A stretch of DNA of 51,236 bases, from the NCBI GenBank assembly GCA_002634395.1, contig NSJM01000012.1, positions 1 to 51,236 of the forward strand, in the 5' to 3' direction. The position numbers and the translations under genes are program-made. The notes beneath the pieces were generated by a model, which was not told where the DNA came from, made no database searches, and saw only the letters and a list, made by a program, of their open reading frames with translations. Shown in pieces: positions 45,180-51,236 of this stretch. Numbering within the stretch: position 1 is the first letter of the stretch; each line of letters starts with the position of its first letter. This DNA is from Candidatus Methylomirabilis sp. Its GTDB lineage: Bacteria > Methylomirabilota > Methylomirabilia > Methylomirabilales > Methylomirabilaceae.

Positions 45180-45284
45180 GCATTCGGCGACAGCTATCAG
45201 ACGGAAGTCAAAAGCTGTGCGCTGCACGATCATACCTTGGAGACGGCGGATACAGCCGGCTTTTTCACATACGAGGAGGACAAC

Positions 45285-46067
45285 GTGAAGCAGGTAGAAC
45301 CGCAGGTTTTTCTCCTGGCTAGACCGGCAATTGATGCCGATGGACTCGCCGCTTATCTACAGGCTGTGGGCGCCTCCGGGTGGACGACCGATGCGCCCTC
45401 AGCAGCCGAGCAACTGATCGAGGTGGCGGGGCGCGCCTGCTATCGTTCCTTTGAACCCGGTCTCAATCCCAATGTCACCAAGGTTCGGGAGGGAAGCCGT
45501 GCCTACCTGCAGAATATCCTGAGCATAAAACATGGCAGCGTCCTGGAGCACGCCAACTGGACTTTCGCATTCTTCAATGTCAGTCGTGTCTTAACCCATG
45601 AGTTAGTCAGGCATCGGGCCGGGACCGCCATCAGCCAGGAAAGCCTACGCTTCGTGCGGTTGACCGAGATTCCAATCTGGATGCCGCCCGAGATCCGTGA
45701 TAATCCGGAGGCGCGCGCGCTCTTCGAGGAGGCGGTAATCAAGGGTGAAGAGGCACAACGACGATTAGCGGAGGTCTTGCAGATCGATGGGAGACCATTT
45801 CACGAGAAGAAGGTCCTTACCTCTGCGCTCCGGCGGATCGCCCCCGATGGGGTCGCTACCACCCTCATCTGGACGGCGAATGCCCGAACTATTCGATGGG
45901 TGATCGAGTCCAGAACCGCGCCAGGGGCCGAAGTAGAGATCCGAAGCGTCTTCGGGAAGGTGGCCGAGATCATGGCCAGGGAGGCCCCCAACCTCTTCGG
46001 GGATTTTACGCCGATCTCCTTACCGGACGGCACCAGCCAGTGGCAACCTGAACAGAGCAAGGTGTAA
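45285..46067 (+). CDS. thyX: Flavin-dependent thymidylate synthase
   Basis: 260 residues from a GTG at 45285 with AGGAGG 6 bases upstream; the frame is open to a TTG at 45237. Makes dTMP from dUMP with FAD and methylene-tetrahydrofolate. SVLEHANWTFAFFNVSRV (85-102) and the signature region RHRAGTAISQESLRF (109-123) are clear. The classical signature RHRxxSxNxxSxR is altered: one extra residue and Thr/Ile in place of Ser/Asn. C-terminal QMRVVATP-type equivalents (EVEIRSVFGKVAEIMAREAPNLF) follow. Convergent with the pentapeptide gene. Confidence 0.88.
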   Translation: MKQVEPQVFLLARPAIDADGLAAYLQAVGASGWTTDAPSAAEQLIEVAGRACYRSFEPGLNPNVTKVREGSRAYLQNILSIKHGSVLEHANWTFAFFNVSRVLTHELVRHRAGTAISQESLRFVRLTEIPIWMPPEIRDNPEARALFEEAVIKGEEAQRRLAEVLQIDGRPFHEKKVLTSALRRIAPDGVATTLIWTANARTIRWVIESRTAPGAEVEIRSVFGKVAEIMAREAPNLFGDFTPISLPDGTSQWQPEQSKV

Positions 46068-46085
46068 GCAGCAGCTCAACTGATG

Positions 46086-46113
46086 GCTGAATGCTGACGG
46101 CTAAACGCTATTA
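46086..46113. repeat. Heptamer tandem repeat, second site
   Basis: GCTGAAT, GCTGACG, GCTAAAC, GCTATTA at 46086-46092, 46093-46099, 46100-46106, 46107-46113, between the convergent thyX and pentapeptide genes. The last unit contains the pentapeptide gene stop. Same period and core as 13916-13943. Confidence 0.65.
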
Positions 46114-46539
46114 TTCTTCGACAGTGATTCCTAGTGCTGTCAAGAACGATTCGATTTGTACTTTCTTAATTTTTGTTGACCCGCCACGACCCCAAAACTT
46201 TACGTGAAAAAGGTCGGCATCCCCCAGGTTAGCGCCCGCGAGATTGGTGCCCGCGAGATTCGCGTCCCGGAGATTGGCGCCCGCGAGATTGGCGCCCGCG
46301 AGATTGGCGTCCCGGAGATTGGCGCCACGGAGATTCACGCCCCTCAGGTCGGCATCCCTCAGATCGGCGCCACCGAGGATGGCATCCTGGAGATCGGCAT
46401 CCCTGAGGTCGGCGTTCTTGAGGTCGGCGTTCATGAGCGGAGATTCTTTTCTGATTGCTTCCATTACGGCATCACGAACTGTCGTTTTCCCTGATTCGTA
46501 AACAATTTTATCACTATTATACCAAGAAACAATTCTCAT
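46111..46539 (-). CDS. Pentapeptide-repeat protein
   Basis: 142 residues from an ATG at 46539 with AGAAGG 5 bases upstream; the frame is open to 46599. A short N-terminal domain (RIVSWYNSDKIVYESGKTTVR, about 2-22, and a helix) leads into about 16 pentapeptides A(D/N)LxD/x from NADLKNADLRDADLQDA to GDADLF, which form a right-handed quadrilateral beta helix, and then a short cap. The DNA of the repeats is itself 15-base periodic (46220-46430). Some relatives shield DNA gyrase, but nothing here points to that; function unknown. Confidence 0.85.
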   Translation of the reverse strand: MRIVSWYNSDKIVYESGKTTVRDAVMEAIRKESPLMNADLKNADLRDADLQDAILGGADLRDADLRGVNLRGANLRDANLAGANLAGANLRDANLAGTNLAGANLGDADLFHVKFWGRGGSTKIKKVQIESFLTALGITVEE

Positions 46540-46881
46540 AATGGCCTTCTTTTCTCGCTGCTCTCCTGAGACTTCAGGGACCTTTCCTGAAATTCTCAAC
46601 CGTTTCCCAATTCGACCCGCACGACGAACTTTTTAGTTGCCGATCTCGCCTGGCGCACTTCGTAATCACCAGGATAAAGGTCATCACGAAATAACACGGC
46701 CCTTAGGGCTTTTGTCCCAAAGGGCCGTTGGTGCTCACGTTTTCAATCGAACAGTCGGTTGCTTCGGTTGCGGATTCCCGCGAGCCGCCATACCCCACCC
46801 TCCTACGCCATAGCACAAGAGCAATGACACGCAGTTACTATAATGACGTTCGGCGGCGTGTCAAGAAAAAAATGGGTATGA
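46540..46881. other. Non-coding stretch between pentapeptide and hemerythrin genes
   Basis: About 340 bases with no convincing gene. It contains the hairpin at 46696-46728, which can act as a terminator for the minus-strand gene group ending at 46882 or as a processing site. Confidence 0.5.
46696..46728. terminator. Strong hairpin downstream of the hemerythrin gene
   Basis: ACGGCCCTT (46696-46704) pairs perfectly with AAGGGCCGT (46720-46728), 15-base loop. It lies 150 bases past the stop of the hemerythrin gene. On the minus strand the stem is followed by GTTATTTCG, a weak T tract, so terminator function is possible but not certain. Confidence 0.4.
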
Positions 46882-47772
46882 TTAGGCACCTGCCTTCAAC
46901 TCCTCCTGCAGTGTCATCATCGCCTCATGAACGTCCGCGCCGATCTTCTCAGTCTCAAAGTGCTCAAACGCCTCTCCCAGGTAGGCCTGATCCTCCGAAC
47001 TCAACATATTGTCCGCCATCGGATACAGGATCATGTTCTCCTTATCGATATGGGGCCGCAGAAGCTGGATGTAGGCACGCCCGTTCCGGACGATCTTCCC
47101 CGCTGCGGCCGGATCCTGTCCGATGCCTGCCGCAGCTTCAGCCATCTGATGGACGTAGGCGCGGCCGGTTTCGTGTTCAGACAACATGACCGCGATAGGT
47201 CCCCCTTGTAGCGGGAAGCCCCGGTCTACCATAGTCTTGAACAGCAGATCTTCCTCCTTACCGTGATGACAATCGTCGGCAAAGGTCCGAATAAATTTGA
47301 CCGCCTTCTCGAAATAGGTCCGATCCGGAGCGGCGCCCGCCTCAAGCGCGATAAGCTTTCGCTCCAGCCCGTCCAACGCCTGAAGGATCAGGGTATGCTC
47401 GTCCTTGAGGATCTGGGTCGGGGAACCGGCATGCGCAGCATGCTGATGCCCGTGGTGTTCATGATGTTCATGATGCGCGTGGTGTCCACCACCACAGCTA
47501 TGTCCTTCGCTAGGCGCCTGCTGACCTGTGGAGGCCGCAATCCGACGGATCGATACCTGCCATACTTCGGGACCGGCCTCCAGATAGCGCCACTCAAACT
47601 CCCCGGTCCGCTCCGCGGCAAAGGTGTAATAGAGCGGCTTGGGGTCATGGTCGTTGACCAGGAGCATGGTCTCCCCAACCGAAAGCCCGTCGAAGGCGCG
47701 GAAGATGGTCGGGTGCTTCTGCGGAACCGGCAGGACACGGGCATCTACGGTTGCTGCATAGTTCTCTGACAT
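46882..47772 (-). CDS. DUF2249-hemerythrin fusion with His-rich linker
   Basis: 296 residues. Residues 1-78 form a DUF2249 domain (VDARVLPVPQKHPTIFRAFD, VGETMLLVNDHDPKPLYY, WQVSIRRIA). A linker of about 25 residues (90-116) holds some 11 histidines and one Cys (CGGGHHAHHEHHEHHGHQH) and could bind metal. Residues 118-290 form a hemerythrin-like four-helix domain with iron ligands in DEHTLIL, FADDCHHGKEEDLLF, SEHETGR and PHIDKENMILYPMAD. Such proteins sense or scavenge NO or oxygen or help repair Fe-S clusters. AAGGAGG precedes the ATG. It is last in the group DUF2249, NnrS-like, MIP18-like, mrp. Confidence 0.87.
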   Translation of the reverse strand: MSENYAATVDARVLPVPQKHPTIFRAFDGLSVGETMLLVNDHDPKPLYYTFAAERTGEFEWRYLEAGPEVWQVSIRRIAASTGQQAPSEGHSCGGGHHAHHEHHEHHGHQHAAHAGSPTQILKDEHTLILQALDGLERKLIALEAGAAPDRTYFEKAVKFIRTFADDCHHGKEEDLLFKTMVDRGFPLQGGPIAVMLSEHETGRAYVHQMAEAAAGIGQDPAAAGKIVRNGRAYIQLLRPHIDKENMILYPMADNMLSSEDQAYLGEAFEHFETEKIGADVHEAMMTLQEELKAGA

Positions 47773-47811
47773 GCTGACTTCCTCCTTAGAGAGATACAGG
47801 GTTGTTGGTTG

Positions 47812-48888
47812 TTAGCGGATGATCATCTGAGGCATCGCCTCGGCGGCAGCCTCGGTCGCCAGGCGTACCTTGTCCGCGACGTTACGGAAGATCTGCGCCT
47901 CAGCGGATTCCGGCATCGCCACGACAACAGGAGCGCCGGTATCCCCACCCTCGCGGATAGTCGGGTTCAGGGGGATCTCCCCCAGGAAAGGAACTCCAAG
48001 CGAGTCACTCACCTGTCGTCCACCGCCCCGGCTGAAGATGTCGGTTTCTCCCTGGCAGTGGGGACAGATAAAATAGCTCATGTTTTCCACGATCCCCAGG
48101 ATCGGGACGCGCGCCTCACGAAACATCCGCAGGCCTCGCTCTGCGTCCATCAAAGCTACAGCGGAAGGGGTCGTCACGATCACCCCGCCGGTCAACGGCA
48201 CCGCCTGAACGAGGGTCAACTGCGTATCCCCCGTCCCCGGTGGAAGATCGACGATCAGGTAGTCCAGTTCGCCCCAGTGCACCTCATGCAGGAGTTGCTT
48301 CAGGGCCTGGGCGACCAGCGGACCCCGCCAGATAATCGGCGACTGCTCACCCAGCAGATATCCCACCGATATCACCCTCAGGCCGTGGCGCACCAGCGGG
48401 ACAATCTTGCCTTCATGCGCCGTGGGCCGGCCAAGCTCGCCCAGCATCCGGGGCACATTCGGCCCGTAAATGTCGGCGTCCAGAAGACCGACCGCAGCCC
48501 CGGACTGCGCCAGGGCCAGGGCCAGATTGACGGATACCGTCGTCTTGCCCACACCGCCTTTACCGGACGCAACGGCGACGATGCGCCGCACCCCTGGAAG
48601 CGGAGCCGGTCCGGGAGCGGACTCCTGAGGCGCGGGGCGCGGGGCGTTCTGAATCCGAATCTCACCGATCCCCGGTACGCGGCTCAGCGCCTCACGGACC
48701 GACGCCTCTACCTTGGCGACCACCTCCGCGTCCTCCGTCGGGACCTGGAGATCAAGGTGGACGGTGGCGCCCTCTACCCGCGCATTCTTTATCATGCCAA
48801 AAGAAACGAGATCGCGGCTCATCCCAGGGTACTTGACCTGGCGAAGCGCCGAGATCACCATATCTTCCGTTAACTGTGGCGTTACCAT
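47812..48888 (-). CDS. mrp: Mrp/ApbC iron-sulfur carrier ATPase
   Basis: 358 residues. An N-terminal MIP18/DUF59 domain (about 8-80) is joined by a Pro-rich linker to the P-loop ATPase: deviant Walker A VASGKGGVGKTT (107-118), switch I DADIYGPNVPRMLG, Walker B DYLIVDLPPGTGDTQLT, and C275/C278 in FICPHCQG, which bridge a 4Fe-4S cluster in the dimer. It delivers Fe-S clusters to apoproteins. Its start overlaps the stop of the MIP18-like gene by 7 bases, tying the two together. Confidence 0.93.
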   Translation of the reverse strand: MVTPQLTEDMVISALRQVKYPGMSRDLVSFGMIKNARVEGATVHLDLQVPTEDAEVVAKVEASVREALSRVPGIGEIRIQNAPRPAPQESAPGPAPLPGVRRIVAVASGKGGVGKTTVSVNLALALAQSGAAVGLLDADIYGPNVPRMLGELGRPTAHEGKIVPLVRHGLRVISVGYLLGEQSPIIWRGPLVAQALKQLLHEVHWGELDYLIVDLPPGTGDTQLTLVQAVPLTGGVIVTTPSAVALMDAERGLRMFREARVPILGIVENMSYFICPHCQGETDIFSRGGGRQVSDSLGVPFLGEIPLNPTIREGGDTGAPVVVAMPESAEAQIFRNVADKVRLATEAAAEAMPQMIIR

Positions 48889-49226
48889 GCTGGTCCCCCC
48901 CGTCCCATGCCGGACAGGGCTTGCTTGCCCTCAGGCGAGATCATGTCCGGATTCCACGCAGGTTCCCATACGATCTCGACGGTGACGCCGGTGACGCCGT
49001 GTATCTCTCGAACGGCGCGATCAACCGCCTGGACGAAGCTGGCGTGCATAGGGCAGCCGCGCGTGGTGAGGGTCATGCGGATGCCGATCTGCCCGCCATC
49101 GATCTGCACATCGTAGACGAGGCCCAGATCGACGATATTCACCCCCAGCTCCGGGTCGATCAGCTTCCGGAGCGTGTTGTAGATCTGCTCTTCAGTTATT
49201 GATGATGTTTCCGGTTGCGTCATCAT
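48882..49226 (-). CDS. MIP18/DUF59 family Fe-S assembly protein (SufT/PaaD-like)
   Basis: 114 residues. Single DUF59 domain: LRKLIDPELGVNIVDLGLVYDVQ (19-41 region; DPE and DLGLVY are the family core) and LTTRGCPMHASFVQAV with the conserved Cys of the TxxxC motif, then VEIVWEPAWNPDMIS. These proteins help place Fe-S clusters together with Mrp or Suf. The ribosome site TAGGAGAT is at the edge of the 9-mer repeat element. Overlaps mrp by 7 bases. Confidence 0.9.
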   Translation of the reverse strand: MMTQPETSSITEEQIYNTLRKLIDPELGVNIVDLGLVYDVQIDGGQIGIRMTLTTRGCPMHASFVQAVDRAVREIHGVTGVTVEIVWEPAWNPDMISPEGKQALSGMGRGGPAW

Positions 49227-49239
49227 ATCTCCTAATTCA

Positions 49240-49276
49240 AAAATGTCTATCGAGTCTGTTGCGTCTATTGCGTCTG
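49240..49276 (-). repeat. 9-mer repeat element before the MIP18-like gene
   Basis: Thirty-seven bases identical to 27531-27567, made of units GTCTATCGA, GTCTGTTGC, GTCTATTGC on the plus strand. It ends 14 bases from the start codon at 49226 and adjoins its Shine-Dalgarno sequence. Confidence 0.8.
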
Positions 49277-49291
49277 GAACCCCCGCGGGCC

Positions 49292-50620
49292 TTAGGCTCC
49301 CGCGGTTTGCGCCTCGGGAAGAGGCGTCAGCCTGGGAACCAGGTGACGGTAGATCCGGCAGACGGCGACGGCGAACGTAAGACCCGCCAGGGCCAACACG
49401 AGGGTCCCCACCTGGAGGAGCAGCCCGGACGCAAAGATCACTCCGGCCACGGTCATCGCGATGCCCGCATGAAGCAGCCAGTACTCTATTCGAGGCATTG
49501 ACTCGCCAAGGAGCTGGGTGGCGGCCGGAACCGGCCGAAGCCCTACGAGGTCGCTGTAACGGTGGTGCCAGACCAGGAATGGGATAATCTTGTACATCAT
49601 ACCGATAATCGTGACGGAAATCCAGCCCAGAAGCGCGAGCACCCCATAGCCGAAGGCCAGCCGGGCGGCAAACTCATCGCTCGAGACCCAACCGGTGCTC
49701 AGCCACAGCCCCAGGATCGTCAGCAATATCAGCATGATCATGGCGCTGACGGAATGCTGCAGCCCCCAGTCCAGTCGCGGGCGTCGGCGCGTCCGCAGGA
49801 CATCACGCATCGTCCGGAGAAACAGGCCCACCGCTGCGGCGATCAGGAGGGCAAACAGCGCAGCCCACGAACTGTGCAGCAGCAGCGTCACGTACAGACC
49901 GGCAAGACCGGCCTGGAGCAGCCAGAACTCCCAGTAGGCCGGCCGCTCATTGCGAAGCTCACTCAGGCTGAACATGGGGATCAGCTTGTAGCTCGCCCCG
50001 AAGATCATCATGGTGACCCAGCCGATACCGGCCAGGTGGGCGTGCGCGTGGATCGTGCGCAGGATTTGACCTCCCAGAAAGTCGAACATCTTGTCGAGCG
50101 CCATGAGATTCCCCATGACTACCGTGGAGGCCAGGTAGACCAGCGCCGCCGCCACGTGTTGCCCGATAATGTCCCAGCGGGGGAGCTGCCACAGCGTGCG
50201 CCCCATATTAATCAGGAAGAGTGTGATGGCAATCAGCACCAGACCTGCGCCGATCGCAACGCCATGGTGATGCCCGATCCAGAAATGGCTCACCATCAGC
50301 GTGACGCCGAGCACCATGATCCAGTACTGCCAGCCGGCCAGACGCTCACTCCACAGCGTGGTCTCCAGGGCAACCGGCACCAATTGGAATGACGCCCCCA
50401 TGACCGTCATCGTGATCCACCCAAGCGTCAGCAGGTGGGTGAGAGCGAGGCCGTTTCCCTGATAGTAGAAGTCCAGCAAATTGTCGACCTGCCACGGCGC
50501 CCACAGCAGGGCGGCGACAAACGCGGCCTGCGCCGTGACAAAATAGCGCAACGGCACCCAGAGGGATGGCTGTCTGGCCGGGGCGGCGCTACTTCCAGAT
50601 GCGGGTTTCGAACCAACCAT
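49292..50620 (-). CDS. NnrS/heme-copper-oxidase-subunit-I-like membrane protein
   Basis: 442 residues from an ATG at 50620 (overlapping the upstream stop by 32 bases; a TTG at 50662 is less likely). About 12 membrane helices with many histidines: H62 in LTHLLTLGW, H112 and H117-119 in SHFWIGHHHG, H191/193/195 in IHAHAHLAGIGW, H289 and H352/353 in FLVWHHRYSD. A motif H-x-L-x-x-x-GW-x-T-M followed by GAS-x-x-L-I/V-P occurs three times, a sign of internal repeats. The pattern recalls NnrS and cbb3 subunit I-like proteins that bind heme and respond to NO; whether it is catalytic is unknown. It lacks the full oxidase ligand set that I could verify. Confidence 0.7.
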   Translation of the reverse strand: MVGSKPASGSSAAPARQPSLWVPLRYFVTAQAAFVAALLWAPWQVDNLLDFYYQGNGLALTHLLTLGWITMTVMGASFQLVPVALETTLWSERLAGWQYWIMVLGVTLMVSHFWIGHHHGVAIGAGLVLIAITLFLINMGRTLWQLPRWDIIGQHVAAALVYLASTVVMGNLMALDKMFDFLGGQILRTIHAHAHLAGIGWVTMMIFGASYKLIPMFSLSELRNERPAYWEFWLLQAGLAGLYVTLLLHSSWAALFALLIAAAVGLFLRTMRDVLRTRRRPRLDWGLQHSVSAMIMLILLTILGLWLSTGWVSSDEFAARLAFGYGVLALLGWISVTIIGMMYKIIPFLVWHHRYSDLVGLRPVPAATQLLGESMPRIEYWLLHAGIAMTVAGVIFASGLLLQVGTLVLALAGLTFAVAVCRIYRHLVPRLTPLPEAQTAGA

Positions 50621-51155
50621 GCGTCGTCTCTTCGGTGGAAAAGCTGAAGCCCCGCTCCTCAAGTTTCGGATAGAGCAGCATCGGCCGCCGATCGGTCATG
50701 GCCAGGATATGTCCGCCTGCCGCGATCCGGGGAAGATTCTCCAGGATCTTCGCCATCGGCTGCGGCGGCTCCAGTCCGCGCGCATCCACGACAATGGCAT
50801 CCCCGACGGGCTCCGTCGGCCTCGATGCGGCGGCAGGCGCCGGAGCGGCCGCGGCCTGTGCGTCGGCCCGATAGAAGGTGATACACCAGTCTTCGGGACC
50901 GCGCTTCTGTGTCCAGTGCGTAAAGCCGCGCTGCGCCATCACGCCATACAGCGGGATCGGCTCAAAGATATTGTAGAGGACAAACACCTGATCCTCCTTG
51001 AGCGACATAACGGACTGCATGATCCGCTGAAACGGCTCCTGTCCCGCCCGTACCTGGTCGCGAACATCCAGGACCACCCGACGATCATCGGGTACATTCC
51101 GAAGCGCCTCAGGGATCGACGCGCCCTCACCGTGACAACTGCTCTCGTTCATCAT
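50589..51155 (-). CDS. Protein with two DUF2249 domains
   Basis: 188 residues. Domain 1 (about 24-95): VVLDVRDQVRAGQEPFQRIM, VFVLYNIFEPIPLYGVMAQRG, WCITFYR. An Ala/Pro linker (98-113) leads to domain 2 (118-188): IVVDARGLEPPQPMAKILE, LAMTDRRPMLLYPKLEERG, GWFETRIW. DUF2249 has a TusA-like fold and is often found next to NO reductase, NnrS or hemerythrin genes, which is also the setting here. Function not established. AAGGAG lies 10 bases before the ATG and belongs to the adjoining repeat element. Confidence 0.85.
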   Translation of the reverse strand: MMNESSCHGEGASIPEALRNVPDDRRVVLDVRDQVRAGQEPFQRIMQSVMSLKEDQVFVLYNIFEPIPLYGVMAQRGFTHWTQKRGPEDWCITFYRADAQAAAAPAPAAASRPTEPVGDAIVVDARGLEPPQPMAKILENLPRIAAGGHILAMTDRRPMLLYPKLEERGFSFSTEETTHGWFETRIWK

Positions 51156-51177
51156 GGGGATTATCTCCTTCCTCAGA

Positions 51178-51236
51178 AAAAGTCTGTTGCGTCCATCTCG
51201 TCTATCGCGTAGATCGAGTCATCTGGTCCGTTTCCT
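51178..51236 (-). repeat. 9-mer repeat element at the window end
   Basis: Units GTCTGTTGC, GTCCATCTC, GTCTATCGC, GTAGATCGA, then GTCATCTG and GTCCGTTTC, continuing past the window edge. It borders CTCAGAAAAA and the ribosome site of the DUF2249 gene (start 51155), the same arrangement as at 27511. Confidence 0.7.

Noticed and set aside
46220..46430. Regular 15-base repeats that could look like a CRISPR or satellite array
   Set aside because: They are in frame on the minus strand and encode pentapeptide repeats; there are no spacers.
47809..48873. 354-residue plus-strand open frame
   Set aside because: Exact antisense shadow of mrp, which has a clear P-loop and CxxC.

Overview
The window is a moderately GC-rich bacterial chromosome segment with about 47 protein genes, most on the minus strand and packed into operons with 1-10 base gaps or short overlaps. 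I see no rRNA, tRNA, CRISPR array, prophage or transposase gene. The gene mix is a presqualene-type hopanoid enzyme, complex I subunits in two variant sets, ferredoxin-linked 2-oxoacid oxidoreductase, formate dehydrogenase maturation (fdhD), moeA, archaeal-type phosphoglycerate mutase, flavin-dependent thymidylate synthase, and nitric-oxide-type proteins (hemerythrin, DUF2249, an NnrS-like membrane protein). This suggests a Gram-negative, anaerobic or denitrifying autotroph-like organism. My best guess is the NC10 group (Candidatus Methylomirabilis and relatives); that is a judgement from gene content, not a measured match.

Layout. 1-5.8 kb: a secreted alpha/beta hydrolase cut by the window edge, a squalene/phytoene synthase (hpnD type) read from a promoter that appears to give a leaderless message, then the minus-strand operon rtcA, N-acetyltransferase, ppsR, DUF3105, and a FlK-like thioesterase. 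5.8-9.5 kb: a plus-strand potassium module with a KimA-like APC permease and two RCK (TrkA-like) proteins. 9.5-12.1 kb: lgt, gpsA, alpha/beta hydrolase. 12.6-17.1 kb: nuoB and nuoI (first set), YjbQ, VIT-family metal transporter, fdhD, PHP phosphoesterase, second YjbQ. 17.3-22.9 kb: a relatively AT-rich radical SAM gene, iscA and iscS-type genes, and a radical SAM gene coupled to a flippase-like membrane protein. 23.0-29.3 kb: operon nuoG, nuoB, nuoI (second set), trxB, moeA, apgM, with a strong sigma70-type promoter.

29.6-39.9 kb is a trehalose locus that encodes both the TreY/TreZ/TreX route from alpha-glucan and the one-step TreT route, with a conserved unknown (DUF5752-like) gene overlapping both treZ and treT, and a mannose-1-phosphate guanylyltransferase-like gene upstream. 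40.1-41.7 kb holds two small envelope proteins and a long non-coding stretch. 41.7-46.1 kb: CBS protein, korA, korB, thyX on the plus strand. 46.1-51.2 kb: pentapeptide-repeat protein, then a minus-strand group DUF2249(x2), NnrS/heme-copper-like membrane protein, MIP18-type protein, Mrp and a DUF2249-hemerythrin fusion, which I read as a nitric oxide response and Fe-S carrier group.

The most unusual signal is non-coding: a dispersed element built from degenerate 9-base units (consensus near GTCTATTGC) lies directly upstream of four start codons (8091, 27511, 49226, 51155), always in the same orientation to the gene, and at least three copies appear to include the Shine-Dalgarno region. A second family is a 102-base MITE-like element with terminal inverted repeats and TA flanks, present twice (12424-12525, 41020-41121). 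A third is a heptamer repeat (GCTGANN-like) at 13916-13943 and 46086-46113.
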